Position numbers and translations under genes: made by a program. The notes beneath the pieces were generated by a model. That model worked only from the letters and a program-made list of their open reading frames with translations, made no database searches and was not told the origin of the DNA. A DNA stretch of 22,744 nt from a virus, in the IMG/VR virus record IMGVR_UViG_3300022562_000988, positions 1 through 22,744 of that record. One strand, given 5' to 3'. Position 1 is the stretch's first letter. Each line of letters begins with the position of its first letter. Below are positions 6,623 through 14,701 of this stretch, in pieces.

Positions 6623-7029
6623 GCTCCTCGAATCCGCTCGGCAAGGTCAAGCTCATCGTTTGCGATGAAGAGCTGGTCCTCACGCCGACCTACCGCGCCA
6701 TCGACAACATCACGATGCGCCTGGACCGGGGTACGCCAGCTTTGCTGAACCGAGTGGCCGGCGGAGATCCTCGTCACAAGGACTTCGTCGTCATCGTTGA
6801 GGAGGGCTTGCGCGGTTCTGGGATCGGCGGCCAGGACGGGCGGGCCGGGCGCTTCACGACCGAGCAGATCGGTGAGGACGTGCGCCGCAACTTCTACCGC
6901 TACCTGCCGGCGATCATCGCGTTCCTGATCAACTGCAACGGCGGCCCGGCGGACGAGTCAAAAAAAGACGAGCCTCCGGTCGGACCGACGACCGAGCCGG
7001 AGGCGACGGGGAGTCAGCTGAGCCACTGA
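6619..7029 (+). CDS. Tail assembly chaperone, short (0-frame) form
   Basis: A 136-residue protein starting at GTG 6619, overlapping the tube-protein stop. It resembles the gene-transfer-agent gp11 / Phage_TAC_11 chaperone family: a beta start (GKVKLIVCDEELVLTPTYRA), VEEGLRGSGIGG, then a helical part ending NFYRYLPAIIAFLINCNGG. The last 25 or so residues are a charged, Pro/Glu-rich tail translated after the slippery site. Together with the frameshifted long form it would coat the tape measure and recruit tube subunits, as lambda gpG and gpGT do. Position between tube and tape measure genes is diagnostic. Confidence 0.85.
   Translation: MSSSNPLGKVKLIVCDEELVLTPTYRAIDNITMRLDRGTPALLNRVAGGDPRHKDFVVIVEEGLRGSGIGGQDGRAGRFTTEQIGEDVRRNFYRYLPAIIAFLINCNGGPADESKKDEPPVGPTTEPEATGSQLSH
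6960..7004 (+). promoter_or_regulatory. Programmed -1 ribosomal frameshift signal
   Basis: The slippery heptamer A-AAA-AAA lies at 6960-6966 in correct phase (codons TCA AAA AAA GAC). After a 5-base spacer (6967-6971) a stem forms: GCCTCCGG at 6972-6979 pairs perfectly with CCGGAGGC at 6997-7004. It extends inward by TCGG (6980-6983) with CCGA (6992-6995) across a single bulged G, leaving an 8-base loop. Slippery site, spacer and stem are all canonical for -1 frameshifting, and the new frame encodes the expected chaperone C-terminus. Confidence 0.88.
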
Positions 7030-7241
7030 CCCTGGCTGGGCACTACGGGCTCGCGGTTACCTACCTTGGGTTGCGTCCTCCGGAGTTTTGGGACATGACC
7101 CCTATGGAGTTTGACTTATTCTGCCGTAGTTATTTAGAGAATAATCCGAACTATGTGGAGCCGATGAGTCGCGAGCAGTTCGACACGTTGGCGAGCCAAT
7201 TCCCGAAAAAGGTAGACAAACATGGCAGGGCAGTACGATGA
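6966..7241 (+). CDS. Chaperone -1 frameshift extension (gpGT-like long form)
   Basis: The -1 frame is open through the slippery site and continues to a TGA at 7239-7241, adding 91 residues. Joined as 6619..6966 plus 6966..7241 it would give a 207-residue long chaperone. The extension contains GLAVTYLGLRPPEFWDMTPM and EFDLFCRSYLE. This is the Gly-Leu-x-Pro-x-x-Phe-Trp-x-x-Thr-Pro motif common in the C-terminal part of phage and GTA tail assembly chaperones. It overlaps the tape measure start by 20 bases, as expected when the long form delivers tube subunits to the tape measure. No good independent start with a ribosome site was seen, so frameshifting is favoured over a separate gene. Confidence 0.85.
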   Translation, partial: RRASGRTDDRAGGDGESAEPLTLAGHYGLAVTYLGLRPPEFWDMTPMEFDLFCRSYLENNPNYVEPMSREQFDTLASQFPKKVDKHGRAVR

Positions 7242-9240
7242 TTTGATGGTCCGCGTTGGCGCGGATATCAAAGCCCTCCAGAAGGAGCTACGCCGCGCGC
7301 AGCGAGAAGCCGATATCTCCAGCCGCGGAATCAAGGACGCCGTTGAAAAGAGCGGGGCGAAGTCGGCCCTAGACGAGCTGGACGCCGCAGCTGGTCGCGC
7401 TAAGAAGGGTATGATGGGTATGGGCGCGGCGGTGCTCGGTGGCCTCGGCCTTTTCGAGCTAAGTCGGCACATCATCAGTACGGCTAGCGAATTCGAGCAG
7501 CTTCGCGCCCGCCTGGAGACAGTCACCGGTAGCAGCGCCAACGCCGCAAAGGCCATGGAAATGATCATGGACGTCGCCAAGACGACGCCATATCAGGTTC
7601 AGGACGTTACCGACGCCTTTATCCGCCTCAAGGCTTACGGCCTGGACGCCGGGGCTGATTCCCTTCGCGCCTACGGCAACATTGCGGCCGCGATGGGCAA
7701 AACCCTCGAACAGACCATTGAAGCGGCCGCTGACGCCTCTCGCGGCGAGTTCGAGCGCCTGAAAGAGTTCGGCATCCAGGCCAGTAAGCAGGGGGATCAG
7801 GTCTCCTTCATGTTCCAGGGCGTGCGCACGACGGTGAAGAACACGTCTGGCGATATCACAAAATACCTGAAGAGCATCGGGGAGGTCAACTTCGCCGGGG
7901 CGATGGAACGCCAGAGCAAGACGTTCGGCGGTGCGATATCCAATATGCAGGATACCATTGACAGCCTGGCCAACGCCTTCGGCGGCGAGAGCGGGCTGAC
8001 CAGTATCATCGCTGAGGCGATCCGAGACCTAAGCGGCGCGGCCGGCGATTCGACGGAGGAAGCTGCGGCGTTCGGCGCGGCGTTCGCAGAAGTCATCGCG
8101 ACGATGCTGGACGCGACGGTCACCGGGACCGCCACGATCAAGACGCTGTTTGTATCCCTTGGTGACGGGCTCGGTGGATACGCCGCGGCGATCAAGGCGC
8201 TGTTTACGGACGGTGTCGGGGCCTACAACGCCGTCGTGGCGGACATCGAGTCCCGCCAGAAAGACATGTGGTCAAACCTGGTCGAGAACACCGATGCGGA
8301 CAAGTATCGCCAGAAGCTCCACGAGATCCAGGACAACCTCCTGGCGATCAAAGCCGCGAGCTCGGAGGGCGACGGGGACGTCGGCGGTAACCCGAACGCC
8401 GGCGGTGGCGGTAACGCCGCGGAGAAAGTTAAGAAAGCGGTAGTCGATCCATGGGCCGAGGCCAAGGCCGAAACATGGAAGATGCAGCAGGATATCCTGG
8501 CCTCAACGGCCACGTTCCTGGAACAGCAGAGCACCCTGACGGCCGATGCGCTTCAGGCCGACCTTGCGGCCCGTCAGAGCGCCTTTGCCACGCTCCAGGA
8601 ATTGGTCCTCGGGGAGTCCGGCTGGCGACTCAAGCAGGCGGAAGAAGACTTCGCCGCGCGAATGGAGCAGCTGGACGCGCTCTCGACGGCCGAGCAGGAT
8701 ATGCTGGGCGGGCAGGCGGCTATTCGTGAAGCGGCCGAGCGCGAGCACCGCGAGAAGATCTTAGCGATCCAGAAGCAGGCGCTGCAGAGCGGTTACGACT
8801 TCTTGACGATGATCAAGGATGACGAGACCCGCGCGATCGCCGATGGGTGGCTGTCTGCCCTGCGTACTGGCGCCACCTACAGCAAGAAGCTGTTTGAGGC
8901 GAACAAGATTTTCGCCATTGGCGACGCCACGATCAAGGCCTATCAGGCGGCTCAGAACGCGTTCGCCGCGGCGCCGTGGCCGGCCAACTTCGCCGCGGCC
9001 GCAGCAGCGTTGGCGCAGGGCTTCATGAACGTCAAGGCGATCCAAGCGACCAAGTTCGGTGGTGGTGGCGCGGCCTCATCCGTACCTGGCGCGGCCAATG
9101 GGAATAACACCACCCCGGCGAGCGGCGGGTCCAGCTCGCCGTTGGTCAGCGTAACGCTCAACGGGTCGTCGTTCTCCGACCAGCAGGTCCGCGATCTGGT
9201 CGACAAGATTAATGAGGCTTACGCCGACGGAGCAGGGTAA
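7222..9240 (+). CDS. Tail tape measure protein
   Basis: A 672-residue protein, mainly helical. Residues 10-45 are a charged coiled-coil-like start. Residues 62-80 (KKGMMGMGAAVLGGLGLFEL) form a hydrophobic Gly-rich segment. Residues about 85-275 match the conserved tape-measure N-terminal domain (SEFEQLRARLETVTGSSANA, TPYQVQDVTDAFIRLKAYGL, ASRGEFERLKEFGIQ). A Gly/Asn-rich linker near residue 395 precedes a long coiled coil. The C-terminal region near residues 545-610 is Ala-rich (KIFAIGDATIKAYQAAQNAF). It sets tail length and is thought to help DNA entry. At roughly 1.5 Angstrom per residue the predicted tail is about 100 nm (inference). The gene begins inside the chaperone extension; AAAAAGG at 7206-7212 is the likely ribosome site. 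Confidence 0.93.
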   Translation: MAGQYDDLMVRVGADIKALQKELRRAQREADISSRGIKDAVEKSGAKSALDELDAAAGRAKKGMMGMGAAVLGGLGLFELSRHIISTASEFEQLRARLETVTGSSANAAKAMEMIMDVAKTTPYQVQDVTDAFIRLKAYGLDAGADSLRAYGNIAAAMGKTLEQTIEAAADASRGEFERLKEFGIQASKQGDQVSFMFQGVRTTVKNTSGDITKYLKSIGEVNFAGAMERQSKTFGGAISNMQDTIDSLANAFGGESGLTSIIAEAIRDLSGAAGDSTEEAAAFGAAFAEVIATMLDATVTGTATIKTLFVSLGDGLGGYAAAIKALFTDGVGAYNAVVADIESRQKDMWSNLVENTDADKYRQKLHEIQDNLLAIKAASSEGDGDVGGNPNAGGGGNAAEKVKKAVVDPWAEAKAETWKMQQDILASTATFLEQQSTLTADALQADLAARQSAFATLQELVLGESGWRLKQAEEDFAARMEQLDALSTAEQDMLGGQAAIREAAEREHREKILAIQKQALQSGYDFLTMIKDDETRAIADGWLSALRTGATYSKKLFEANKIFAIGDATIKAYQAAQNAFAAAPWPANFAAAAAALAQGFMNVKAIQATKFGGGGAASSVPGAANGNNTTPASGGSSSPLVSVTLNGSSFSDQQVRDLVDKINEAYADGAG

Positions 9241-10007
9241 TGAGCTTCATCCCGTATTCGCAGCAGTATCTCGTCGCCTGGGATGACATCCTGTATTCTG
9301 GGACGCTTTCGGCCAGCACGGAAGCAGATGACGGCCCGGTCGAGAACGTTGCGGACGGCTTCACCTCTGACTACTGGCAGGCGACCGAAGCGGACGGGTC
9401 CCCGTATATCCAGGTCGACACCGGGACGGCGGCGACGGCGGACTACTTCGCGATCCATGGCCACAACGTGTTCAGCATCGGGGGCTCCGTCACGCTCCAA
9501 GGTAGCGACAACGCGTCTAGCTGGACCACCGTATCTGGCCCGCATGTACCGAGCAGCGACGGGGCCAACCTGTGGACATTCGATGCGGTATCCTATCGGT
9601 ACTATCGCTTGGCGTTCACCGGAACCGCCCCGTTCGTGTCCGTCGCTCAGATCGGTGAGCGGATGGTTCTTCCGCAGGGCGTATTTGTCGGGTACGAACC
9701 GGAACCGTACAACAAGAAGAACGAGATCCAGAACCAGAAGTCCGAGAACGGCCAACTGCTCGGGCGTTCGCTCATTCGGACTGGGATCGAAGGCGAGATC
9801 CGTCAGGCCTACGTCACCCAAAGTTGGGTGCGTAACGTCTGGCAACCGTTCGCCGACTACGCGATGCTGCGCCCGTTCTTCGTGGCCTGGCGGTATATCG
9901 ATTACCCAGAAGAAGTTGCCTACTGCTGGGCCGTGAGCGACCCTGTCGTGAAGCAGGGCGCCAACCTGTATATGGCGGTAAGCCTTAAGTTCTCGGGGCA
10001 GCTGTGA
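9240..10007 (+). CDS. Distal tail-type protein with discoidin (F5/8 C) domain
   Basis: A 255-residue protein whose ATG overlaps the tape measure stop (TAATG). Residues about 25-140 look like an F5/8 type C (discoidin-like) jelly-roll: SDYWQATEADGSPYIQVDTG, YFAIHGHNVFSIGGSVTLQG, then YRYYRLAFTGTAPFVSVAQI. This fold often binds carbohydrate. The C-terminal part (residues 150-255) is an all-beta phage-specific domain ending in NLYMAVSLKFSGQL, probably the ring-forming part docking to the tube. Location directly after the tape measure is that of distal tail proteins, hence the call. The exact family is not certain. Its stop overlaps the next gene start (GTGA). Confidence 0.7.
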   Translation: MSFIPYSQQYLVAWDDILYSGTLSASTEADDGPVENVADGFTSDYWQATEADGSPYIQVDTGTAATADYFAIHGHNVFSIGGSVTLQGSDNASSWTTVSGPHVPSSDGANLWTFDAVSYRYYRLAFTGTAPFVSVAQIGERMVLPQGVFVGYEPEPYNKKNEIQNQKSENGQLLGRSLIRTGIEGEIRQAYVTQSWVRNVWQPFADYAMLRPFFVAWRYIDYPEEVAYCWAVSDPVVKQGANLYMAVSLKFSGQL

Positions 10008-10783
10008 AATATGCCGGCTGGCTCGTCGGGCTGTACCTCCCGGACGGCCCAGACTATCGCCTGATCACGGCGCTGGTCACCAAGGGGTTCGAGGTCAACG
10101 GGGGGACGGTCGACGTCACGGACTCGGATGGCGGCTGGTGGCGTGAGCTTCTGGACGACCCCGTCGCGTTTGAGGTCAAGTTCTCGGCCAGCGGTATCAT
10201 TGAGAATAGCTGGGCAGTCGCCACGCTGGCCAACCTCGCGTACACCGGCACCAAGACCCCGGTGCTCCTCACCTTCGCAGACGACCAGTCAATCGAGATG
10301 GTCGGTATCGTCGAGACGTTTGAGGCGAACGGCGAGTATAACGGAGCCCAGCTGTACGACGTGGTTATCGTTGGTACGCCTGGAGAGGCGATCGAGACTG
10401 AGACGATCATCTTAACCAGCAAACCTTACGGCGTGCTGGTCGTTGAATCGATGGCCACTGACGTCAACGTCAGGACGTTCGACACACGCGGGATACCCAT
10501 CGACAACTTTACGACCGCGGTCAACGTCGTGTCGTTTAACCTACGCGAGCCGCTGCTTACCTACACTATTCCGCCCGAAAATATACAGACGGAAATTGCC
10601 GTGGTCAGCTTTAGCTTACGTGTGGCGTTGCTAGAATATACCGTACCGCCTGAGAATATCCAAACTAGTGTCAACGTAGTCTCGTTCCGACTGCGGACGT
10701 ATCTCATTCAATACACCAACTGGACGCCGGAGAACATTAAGACCGACGTCAACGTTGTTTCGTTTAACCTGGAGACACCCTGA
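10004..10783 (+). CDS. Tail-tube-domain paralogue with C-terminal beta-repeats
   Basis: A 259-residue protein starting at GTG 10004. Residues 1-125 are clearly related to the tube protein at 6194: LITALVTKGFEVNGGTVDVT against LIAGLRSKSFSINNEQIDVT, then DSDGGWWRELL against DSDGSRWRKLL, and FEANGEYNGAQLYDV against FEGSGEYTDSQQYTV. Residues 152-259 are repeats of about 25 residues with consensus T-x-V-N-V-V-S-F-x-L-R...Y-T-x-P-P-E-N-I-Q. Copies start at residues 152 (degenerate), 171, 196, 221 and 247 (truncated). It sits among tail-tip genes, so I infer a tip ring made by a duplicated tube domain, with the repeats as an appendage or decoration. The repeat part is visibly richer in A and T than the tube-like part. 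Confidence 0.8.
   Translation: MKYAGWLVGLYLPDGPDYRLITALVTKGFEVNGGTVDVTDSDGGWWRELLDDPVAFEVKFSASGIIENSWAVATLANLAYTGTKTPVLLTFADDQSIEMVGIVETFEANGEYNGAQLYDVVIVGTPGEAIETETIILTSKPYGVLVVESMATDVNVRTFDTRGIPIDNFTTAVNVVSFNLREPLLTYTIPPENIQTEIAVVSFSLRVALLEYTVPPENIQTSVNVVSFRLRTYLIQYTNWTPENIKTDVNVVSFNLETP
10457..10780 (+). repeat. Coding repeats of about 75 bases (VNVVSF...PPENIQ units)
   Basis: Protein repeats begin at residues 152, 171, 196, 221 and 247 of the tube-paralogue protein. The clearest units are 25, 25 and 26 residues. DNA copies have drifted at synonymous sites (for example gtcaacgtcgtgtcgttt against gtcaacgtagtctcgttc), so the duplication is not very recent. The last copy is cut off by the stop codon. 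Confidence 0.8.
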
Positions 10784-11709
10784 TGCCAGACGGATCGCTA
10801 CCGGTATTGAAGACTGAGCATCTTCTCGCCGGGTATTACAAGGTACAGGTATTCGGCCGCGACGGTGACCTGCGACGGGAGCTGGACTGGTTTCCTAACC
10901 TGATTACCGATAACGGGTTGGAGCTTTACGCCAACCAGAGTTCGTTGATCACGTTCTGCAGTGTCGGAACTGGTAACACCGCTCCAGCCGTAACTGATAC
11001 GTCTTTACAGACCTGGGTGGCTGGCACCCAGACCTCGGCTGGATCCAGTAACGGCAATAGCGGCTCAGCCCCGTATTACGGCTACTACCGCCGAACCTAT
11101 CGGTTCGCCGAAGGCGCTGCGGCAGGTAATCTTGCTGAGGTGGGCATTGGCCCTCTCACCAATGGGACCAATCTTTTCTCGCGCGCGTTGTTACTGGATG
11201 GTGGCGGTAGCCCGACCACGATCACGGTAGCGGCTGACGAGATCCTGGAGGTCACTTACGAGCTTCGTAACTACGTCCCGACCGGGACGACTACGCCGTC
11301 TGTTACGGACCTCACGACTGGTGTTAACCACTCGCTCACGGTCAGAGCGGCCGCCGCTGCGGGTAGCTCGACTTGGATACCACTCATTGGAACGTTTACG
11401 CCGGGTACGACCTCTGCGGTGGCGTATAACGGCTCAATCGGGGCCACCATTACAGACAGCCCGTCTGGGACGGCCGATAGCAGCTCGAGTTCGGTTGTCT
11501 CAACCTACGCGGCGCTCTCGCACAAGCGCGTTGTAACATCGACGTGGGATCTGGACGACGGCAACTTCACCATCACCGCGCTGCTGCTGCGCCCCACCAA
11601 TTCGGCCGGTGGCTCGTTTCAGGTCGGTATATCGCCGGGGGTCGCAAAGACCTCCGTTAAGAAGTTCACCGTGGTTTGGGAATTCAGCTGGGCGAGGTAT
11701 ACCCCGTAA
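10783..11709 (+). CDS. Tail tip/fibre-type structural protein
   Basis: A 308-residue protein whose ATG overlaps the previous stop (TGATG). The N-terminal part (DLRRELDWFPNLITDNGLEL, then CSVGTGNTAPAVTDTSL and YRRTYRFAEGAAAGNLAEVG, and LFSRALLLDG) follows a pattern I recognise from phage tail-associated proteins of no assigned function. The second half is Ser/Thr/Gly-rich and beta-strand-like, ending VKKFTVVWEFSWARYTP. Its place between the tube paralogue and another tip protein suggests a tail-tip or fibre-base component. No catalytic motif is visible. Stop overlaps the next ATG (TAATG). Confidence 0.65.
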   Translation: MPDGSLPVLKTEHLLAGYYKVQVFGRDGDLRRELDWFPNLITDNGLELYANQSSLITFCSVGTGNTAPAVTDTSLQTWVAGTQTSAGSSNGNSGSAPYYGYYRRTYRFAEGAAAGNLAEVGIGPLTNGTNLFSRALLLDGGGSPTTITVAADEILEVTYELRNYVPTGTTTPSVTDLTTGVNHSLTVRAAAAAGSSTWIPLIGTFTPGTTSAVAYNGSIGATITDSPSGTADSSSSSVVSTYAALSHKRVVTSTWDLDDGNFTITALLLRPTNSAGGSFQVGISPGVAKTSVKKFTVVWEFSWARYTP

Positions 11710-12296
11710 TGCTTCCAGGTGACGGCCAACTCTCGACGGTAGCGGTGCCGGGGAACTTCCTATCCCCGGATTCTTTGAACGTGACCGCAGAAGTGGATTA
11801 TGAGCGCGGAGGGCTCGCCCTGAACGATCCCAGTCTCGGAATTGCCTATCAGGACTGGCGTGCGAATCTTGATATAGATACCGGGGCGGTCACCGCGACC
11901 CCGCTCACGACCGGATCTCCGTCGGTGATTTTAACCGTCCCTGGCATGATCGGGATGTCCTTCGCCTTCGATCGGAACATGCGACCGTCCGTCGCATACC
12001 AGACGGAGACGGGGTCTTTTCTCTGGTTCTATAACAGCCTTACCGAAGCTACAGATACAATATCGCTTGGCCAGGTCGGTATCCCGCGTCTGACACACGA
12101 CGATAAGCGCTACTTCACGGACTCTACCTCAGACGTGATCTGTGCTTATGTCGGCGCTGGCGCCTTAATATATCGGCAGCAGCGGGACCGGTTCCTGGTC
12201 GAATATACCTTGCGCACCGGGCTCCCGTCGTCAGCGCGGTTGGTGAATATCGGAATGAACGACAACAACCGTCTACAGTTCGAGCTGGAGGCCTGA
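11709..12296 (+). CDS. Tail tip protein of unknown function
   Basis: A 195-residue protein. A TTG 33 bases upstream would extend it, but ATG 11709 overlaps the previous stop as at the neighbouring junctions, so it is preferred. The sequence is beta-rich with bladed-sheet-like phrases: MIGMSFAFDRNMRPSVAYQT, FLWFYNSLTEA, DKRYFTDSTSDVICAYVGAG, RFLVEYTL. It has no cysteine cluster, signal peptide or enzyme motif. The neighbours indicate a tail-tip component assembled with the hub that follows four bases downstream. I recognise the general pattern from tail operons but cannot give a biochemical role. Confidence 0.65.
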   Translation: MLPGDGQLSTVAVPGNFLSPDSLNVTAEVDYERGGLALNDPSLGIAYQDWRANLDIDTGAVTATPLTTGSPSVILTVPGMIGMSFAFDRNMRPSVAYQTETGSFLWFYNSLTEATDTISLGQVGIPRLTHDDKRYFTDSTSDVICAYVGAGALIYRQQRDRFLVEYTLRTGLPSSARLVNIGMNDNNRLQFELEA

Positions 12297-12299
12297 TCC

Positions 12300-14687
12300 G
12301 TGGGGTACACCGAAGCCGCGAAAACCTCCGGTCGCCGGCCGATTACTCTGGTCGAACTGCTACTGGATCGCTGCACCCAGGAGTACGGCGTCTCCCCGTG
12401 CCAGGCCGCGATTGGCGTTACCGGGGAGACGTACTGCTTCAAGACCTTCGGCACCTGCCAGTACAAATCAGCGTACACGGCCGAACCTTACGCATACCGG
12501 TATATAGAGCCGCGTTCTGACGCTCCTCCCAGCCTGCGTGCGATCTCGTCCGTGAAGGCCGTGAACCTGGCCCCGACGAAGATGGAAGTCGCTGGCGGCC
12601 TCGGAGCACGCGCCAGCGTCCAGGTCACCTTCCAAGACCACAAGCACCACGACCGCGACCTGGACCCATACTGGCGTGAACGCTACTCAGGTGCGGCCGG
12701 CACCGACGCCCTGACGCTGGCATCATCCGCTACTGACACCCTTGTGGTCAATGGGTCCGGGGATCATCTGGTCGTCAATCGGCCTACCTCCGCGTTGGCC
12801 GGTATGGTCGTTTCGCCGGACGGTACGGGGCTTCCTGGAACGTACTGGGGTCGCCTGCGCGCGCGTAATCCGCATTACGTCGGACGCGTTTGCCTCATCA
12901 AGACCGGGTACCTTGATCTTGACGAAGCGGATTGGAGCGTGCGCACGTACCTCCTGGAGAGCATGATTGGCCCGGACTCGAACGGGATGGTCGCTATCAA
13001 GGCCAAGGACCCGTTGAAGCTCGCGGACAACGAACGTGCGCAGGCCCCGCGTCCTGGCACCGGGGCGCTCACGCTCGCCATCAACCGCGACGAGACCACC
13101 ATCAGCGTCACCCCGGAGGCGGCGCTGGACGAATTCGACGACTCCGGTTATCTTCGCATCGGCGAAGAGATCATGATTTACACGAAGGTCGGCGTGAACC
13201 TGGAAGTCCTGCGCGGGCAGTTCGGGACGGACGCAGAAGAGCATGACTCGAACGATACCGTTCAGCCGTGCCTGCGCATCGCCGGGCAGACGGTCTCCCA
13301 GATCCTAGAGCTACTATTCGGGACGTACGCCGAAATCCCGGCCGAGTATATGCCCATCGCTCAATGGGAGGCCGAGCAGGACCAGTATCTCCCGAACGTC
13401 TACTCAACGCTTATCGCCGAGCCGACCTCGGTCGCCACGCTTGTCAAAGAGCTTTGTCAGTCTGGTCCATTCTCGGTCTGGTGGGACGAGCGTGAGGCGC
13501 TTATCAAGATTCGCGCCCTACGCCAGCCGCAGTCCTCGGATATCCTGGACGAAGAAGAAGACCTCATCGCGGACTCCGTAACGGTCACGGATAAGCCGGA
13601 CATGCGCGTGTCCCAGCAGTGGGTGTTCCTCAACCAGCGCAACCCGACCGAGCAACTGGAAAAGGCCTCGAACTGGAAGCAGCTGATTGTCAACGCCGAT
13701 CTCGACGCCGAGACGGACAACGCCTTCGGCACCGCGGCCATCAGTAAACTTTATTCTCGCTGGATCAATACGAGGTCGGTCGGCGTCAACCTCGCCGCCA
13801 TTACGGTTCAGCGTTTTGGCGACGTGCCGCGTGAGGTTAAGTTCGCTCTGGACGCCGTCCGTGCGCAAGATTATTGGACCGGCGATATCGCCCGGATCAG
13901 TACTCGCCAGATTCAGACAGACCTCGGCGAGAACGCCGTTATCGCGGTCCAGATTACGCAGGCGAACGAAACGCAGCCAGGGCAGCGCGTAGACTATACC
14001 GCGATGGCGTTCTCCGCGGTTGCGTATACGCCGAGCGACGATATCATCGTGATTAGTGAATCGACCTTCGACGTAGACCTGTATGACCTATACGTCGAGA
14101 GGCGCGGCACGGCGCCCACGGGGTCCACCGACATCACCTTCGTTGTTGAGACTAACGTGACCATCGGGCAGATCGACGGCGAGGGTGCGGTAGAGACGGG
14201 CCTGTGGCCATCAGGTGCTAAGATCCTGCTAGAGAATAACGGCCGCATCCAAGGCTACGGCGGGCACGGCGGAGACGACCGTAAAGAGTTCGGGGCGAAC
14301 GGCCAGGACGGCGGCAACGCCTTGGTCTGCCAGGATAACATCCGGGTCGCCAACTATGGCGAAATCTGGGGTGGCGGTGGCGGTGGCGGCGCCTGCGGCG
14401 TCCAAGGTACGCTAGTTGCGGGCGGCGGTGGCGCGGGCTCCCCGCCTGGACTCGGAGGGCTCGGGGAGAAGAACTTCCACGGCGAGGACGGCACCACGAC
14501 CGAGGGCGGTGACGGCGGCGATCCGGAGAAGCGCCAGACCGACGGCGGCGATCCAGGACAGCCCGGCGAGAAGAATAACCAGAGTAACGTGCGCAACTAC
14601 GAAAACGGAGAGGCTGGTTACTACGTCGTGAACAACGACTTGGTCACCTGGCTCGTTGTCGGTGACGTACGCGGGCGTTCGATTTAA
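12300..14687 (+). CDS. Tail hub/tip protein with Cys4 motif and Gly-rich C-terminus
   Basis: A 795-residue protein starting at GTG 12300, with TGGAGG at 12286-12291. Near the N-terminus, Cys25, Cys34, Cys46 and Cys53 occur in DRCTQEYGVSPCQA and YCFKTFGTCQ. This resembles the four-cysteine segment of lambda gpL-type tip proteins that hold an iron-sulfur cluster. Residues about 75-640 are mixed hub-like domains (VKELCQSGPFSVWWDEREAL, then TDKPDMRVSQQWVFLNQRNP). From about residue 648 the protein is Gly-rich (GYGGHGG, WGGGGGGGAC, GGGGAGSPPGLGGLG), as in gpJ-type and gp38-type adhesin tips. I infer a baseplate hub with gpL-like and receptor-contact parts fused in one chain. Cluster binding and receptor are untested. 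Confidence 0.75.
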   Translation: MGYTEAAKTSGRRPITLVELLLDRCTQEYGVSPCQAAIGVTGETYCFKTFGTCQYKSAYTAEPYAYRYIEPRSDAPPSLRAISSVKAVNLAPTKMEVAGGLGARASVQVTFQDHKHHDRDLDPYWRERYSGAAGTDALTLASSATDTLVVNGSGDHLVVNRPTSALAGMVVSPDGTGLPGTYWGRLRARNPHYVGRVCLIKTGYLDLDEADWSVRTYLLESMIGPDSNGMVAIKAKDPLKLADNERAQAPRPGTGALTLAINRDETTISVTPEAALDEFDDSGYLRIGEEIMIYTKVGVNLEVLRGQFGTDAEEHDSNDTVQPCLRIAGQTVSQILELLFGTYAEIPAEYMPIAQWEAEQDQYLPNVYSTLIAEPTSVATLVKELCQSGPFSVWWDEREALIKIRALRQPQSSDILDEEEDLIADSVTVTDKPDMRVSQQWVFLNQRNPTEQLEKASNWKQLIVNADLDAETDNAFGTAAISKLYSRWINTRSVGVNLAAITVQRFGDVPREVKFALDAVRAQDYWTGDIARISTRQIQTDLGENAVIAVQITQANETQPGQRVDYTAMAFSAVAYTPSDDIIVISESTFDVDLYDLYVERRGTAPTGSTDITFVVETNVTIGQIDGEGAVETGLWPSGAKILLENNGRIQGYGGHGGDDRKEFGANGQDGGNALVCQDNIRVANYGEIWGGGGGGGACGVQGTLVAGGGGAGSPPGLGGLGEKNFHGEDGTTTEGGDGGDPEKRQTDGGDPGQPGEKNNQSNVRNYENGEAGYYVVNNDLVTWLVVGDVRGRSI

Positions 14688-14701
14688 TCGGGTAAGAGAC
14701 T

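Noticed and set aside
9219-9845. Minus-strand open frame of 208 codons opposite the discoidin-domain gene
   Set aside because: Antisense shadow; no ribosome site or family pattern, while the + strand frame has a clear discoidin-like sequence and coupled start.
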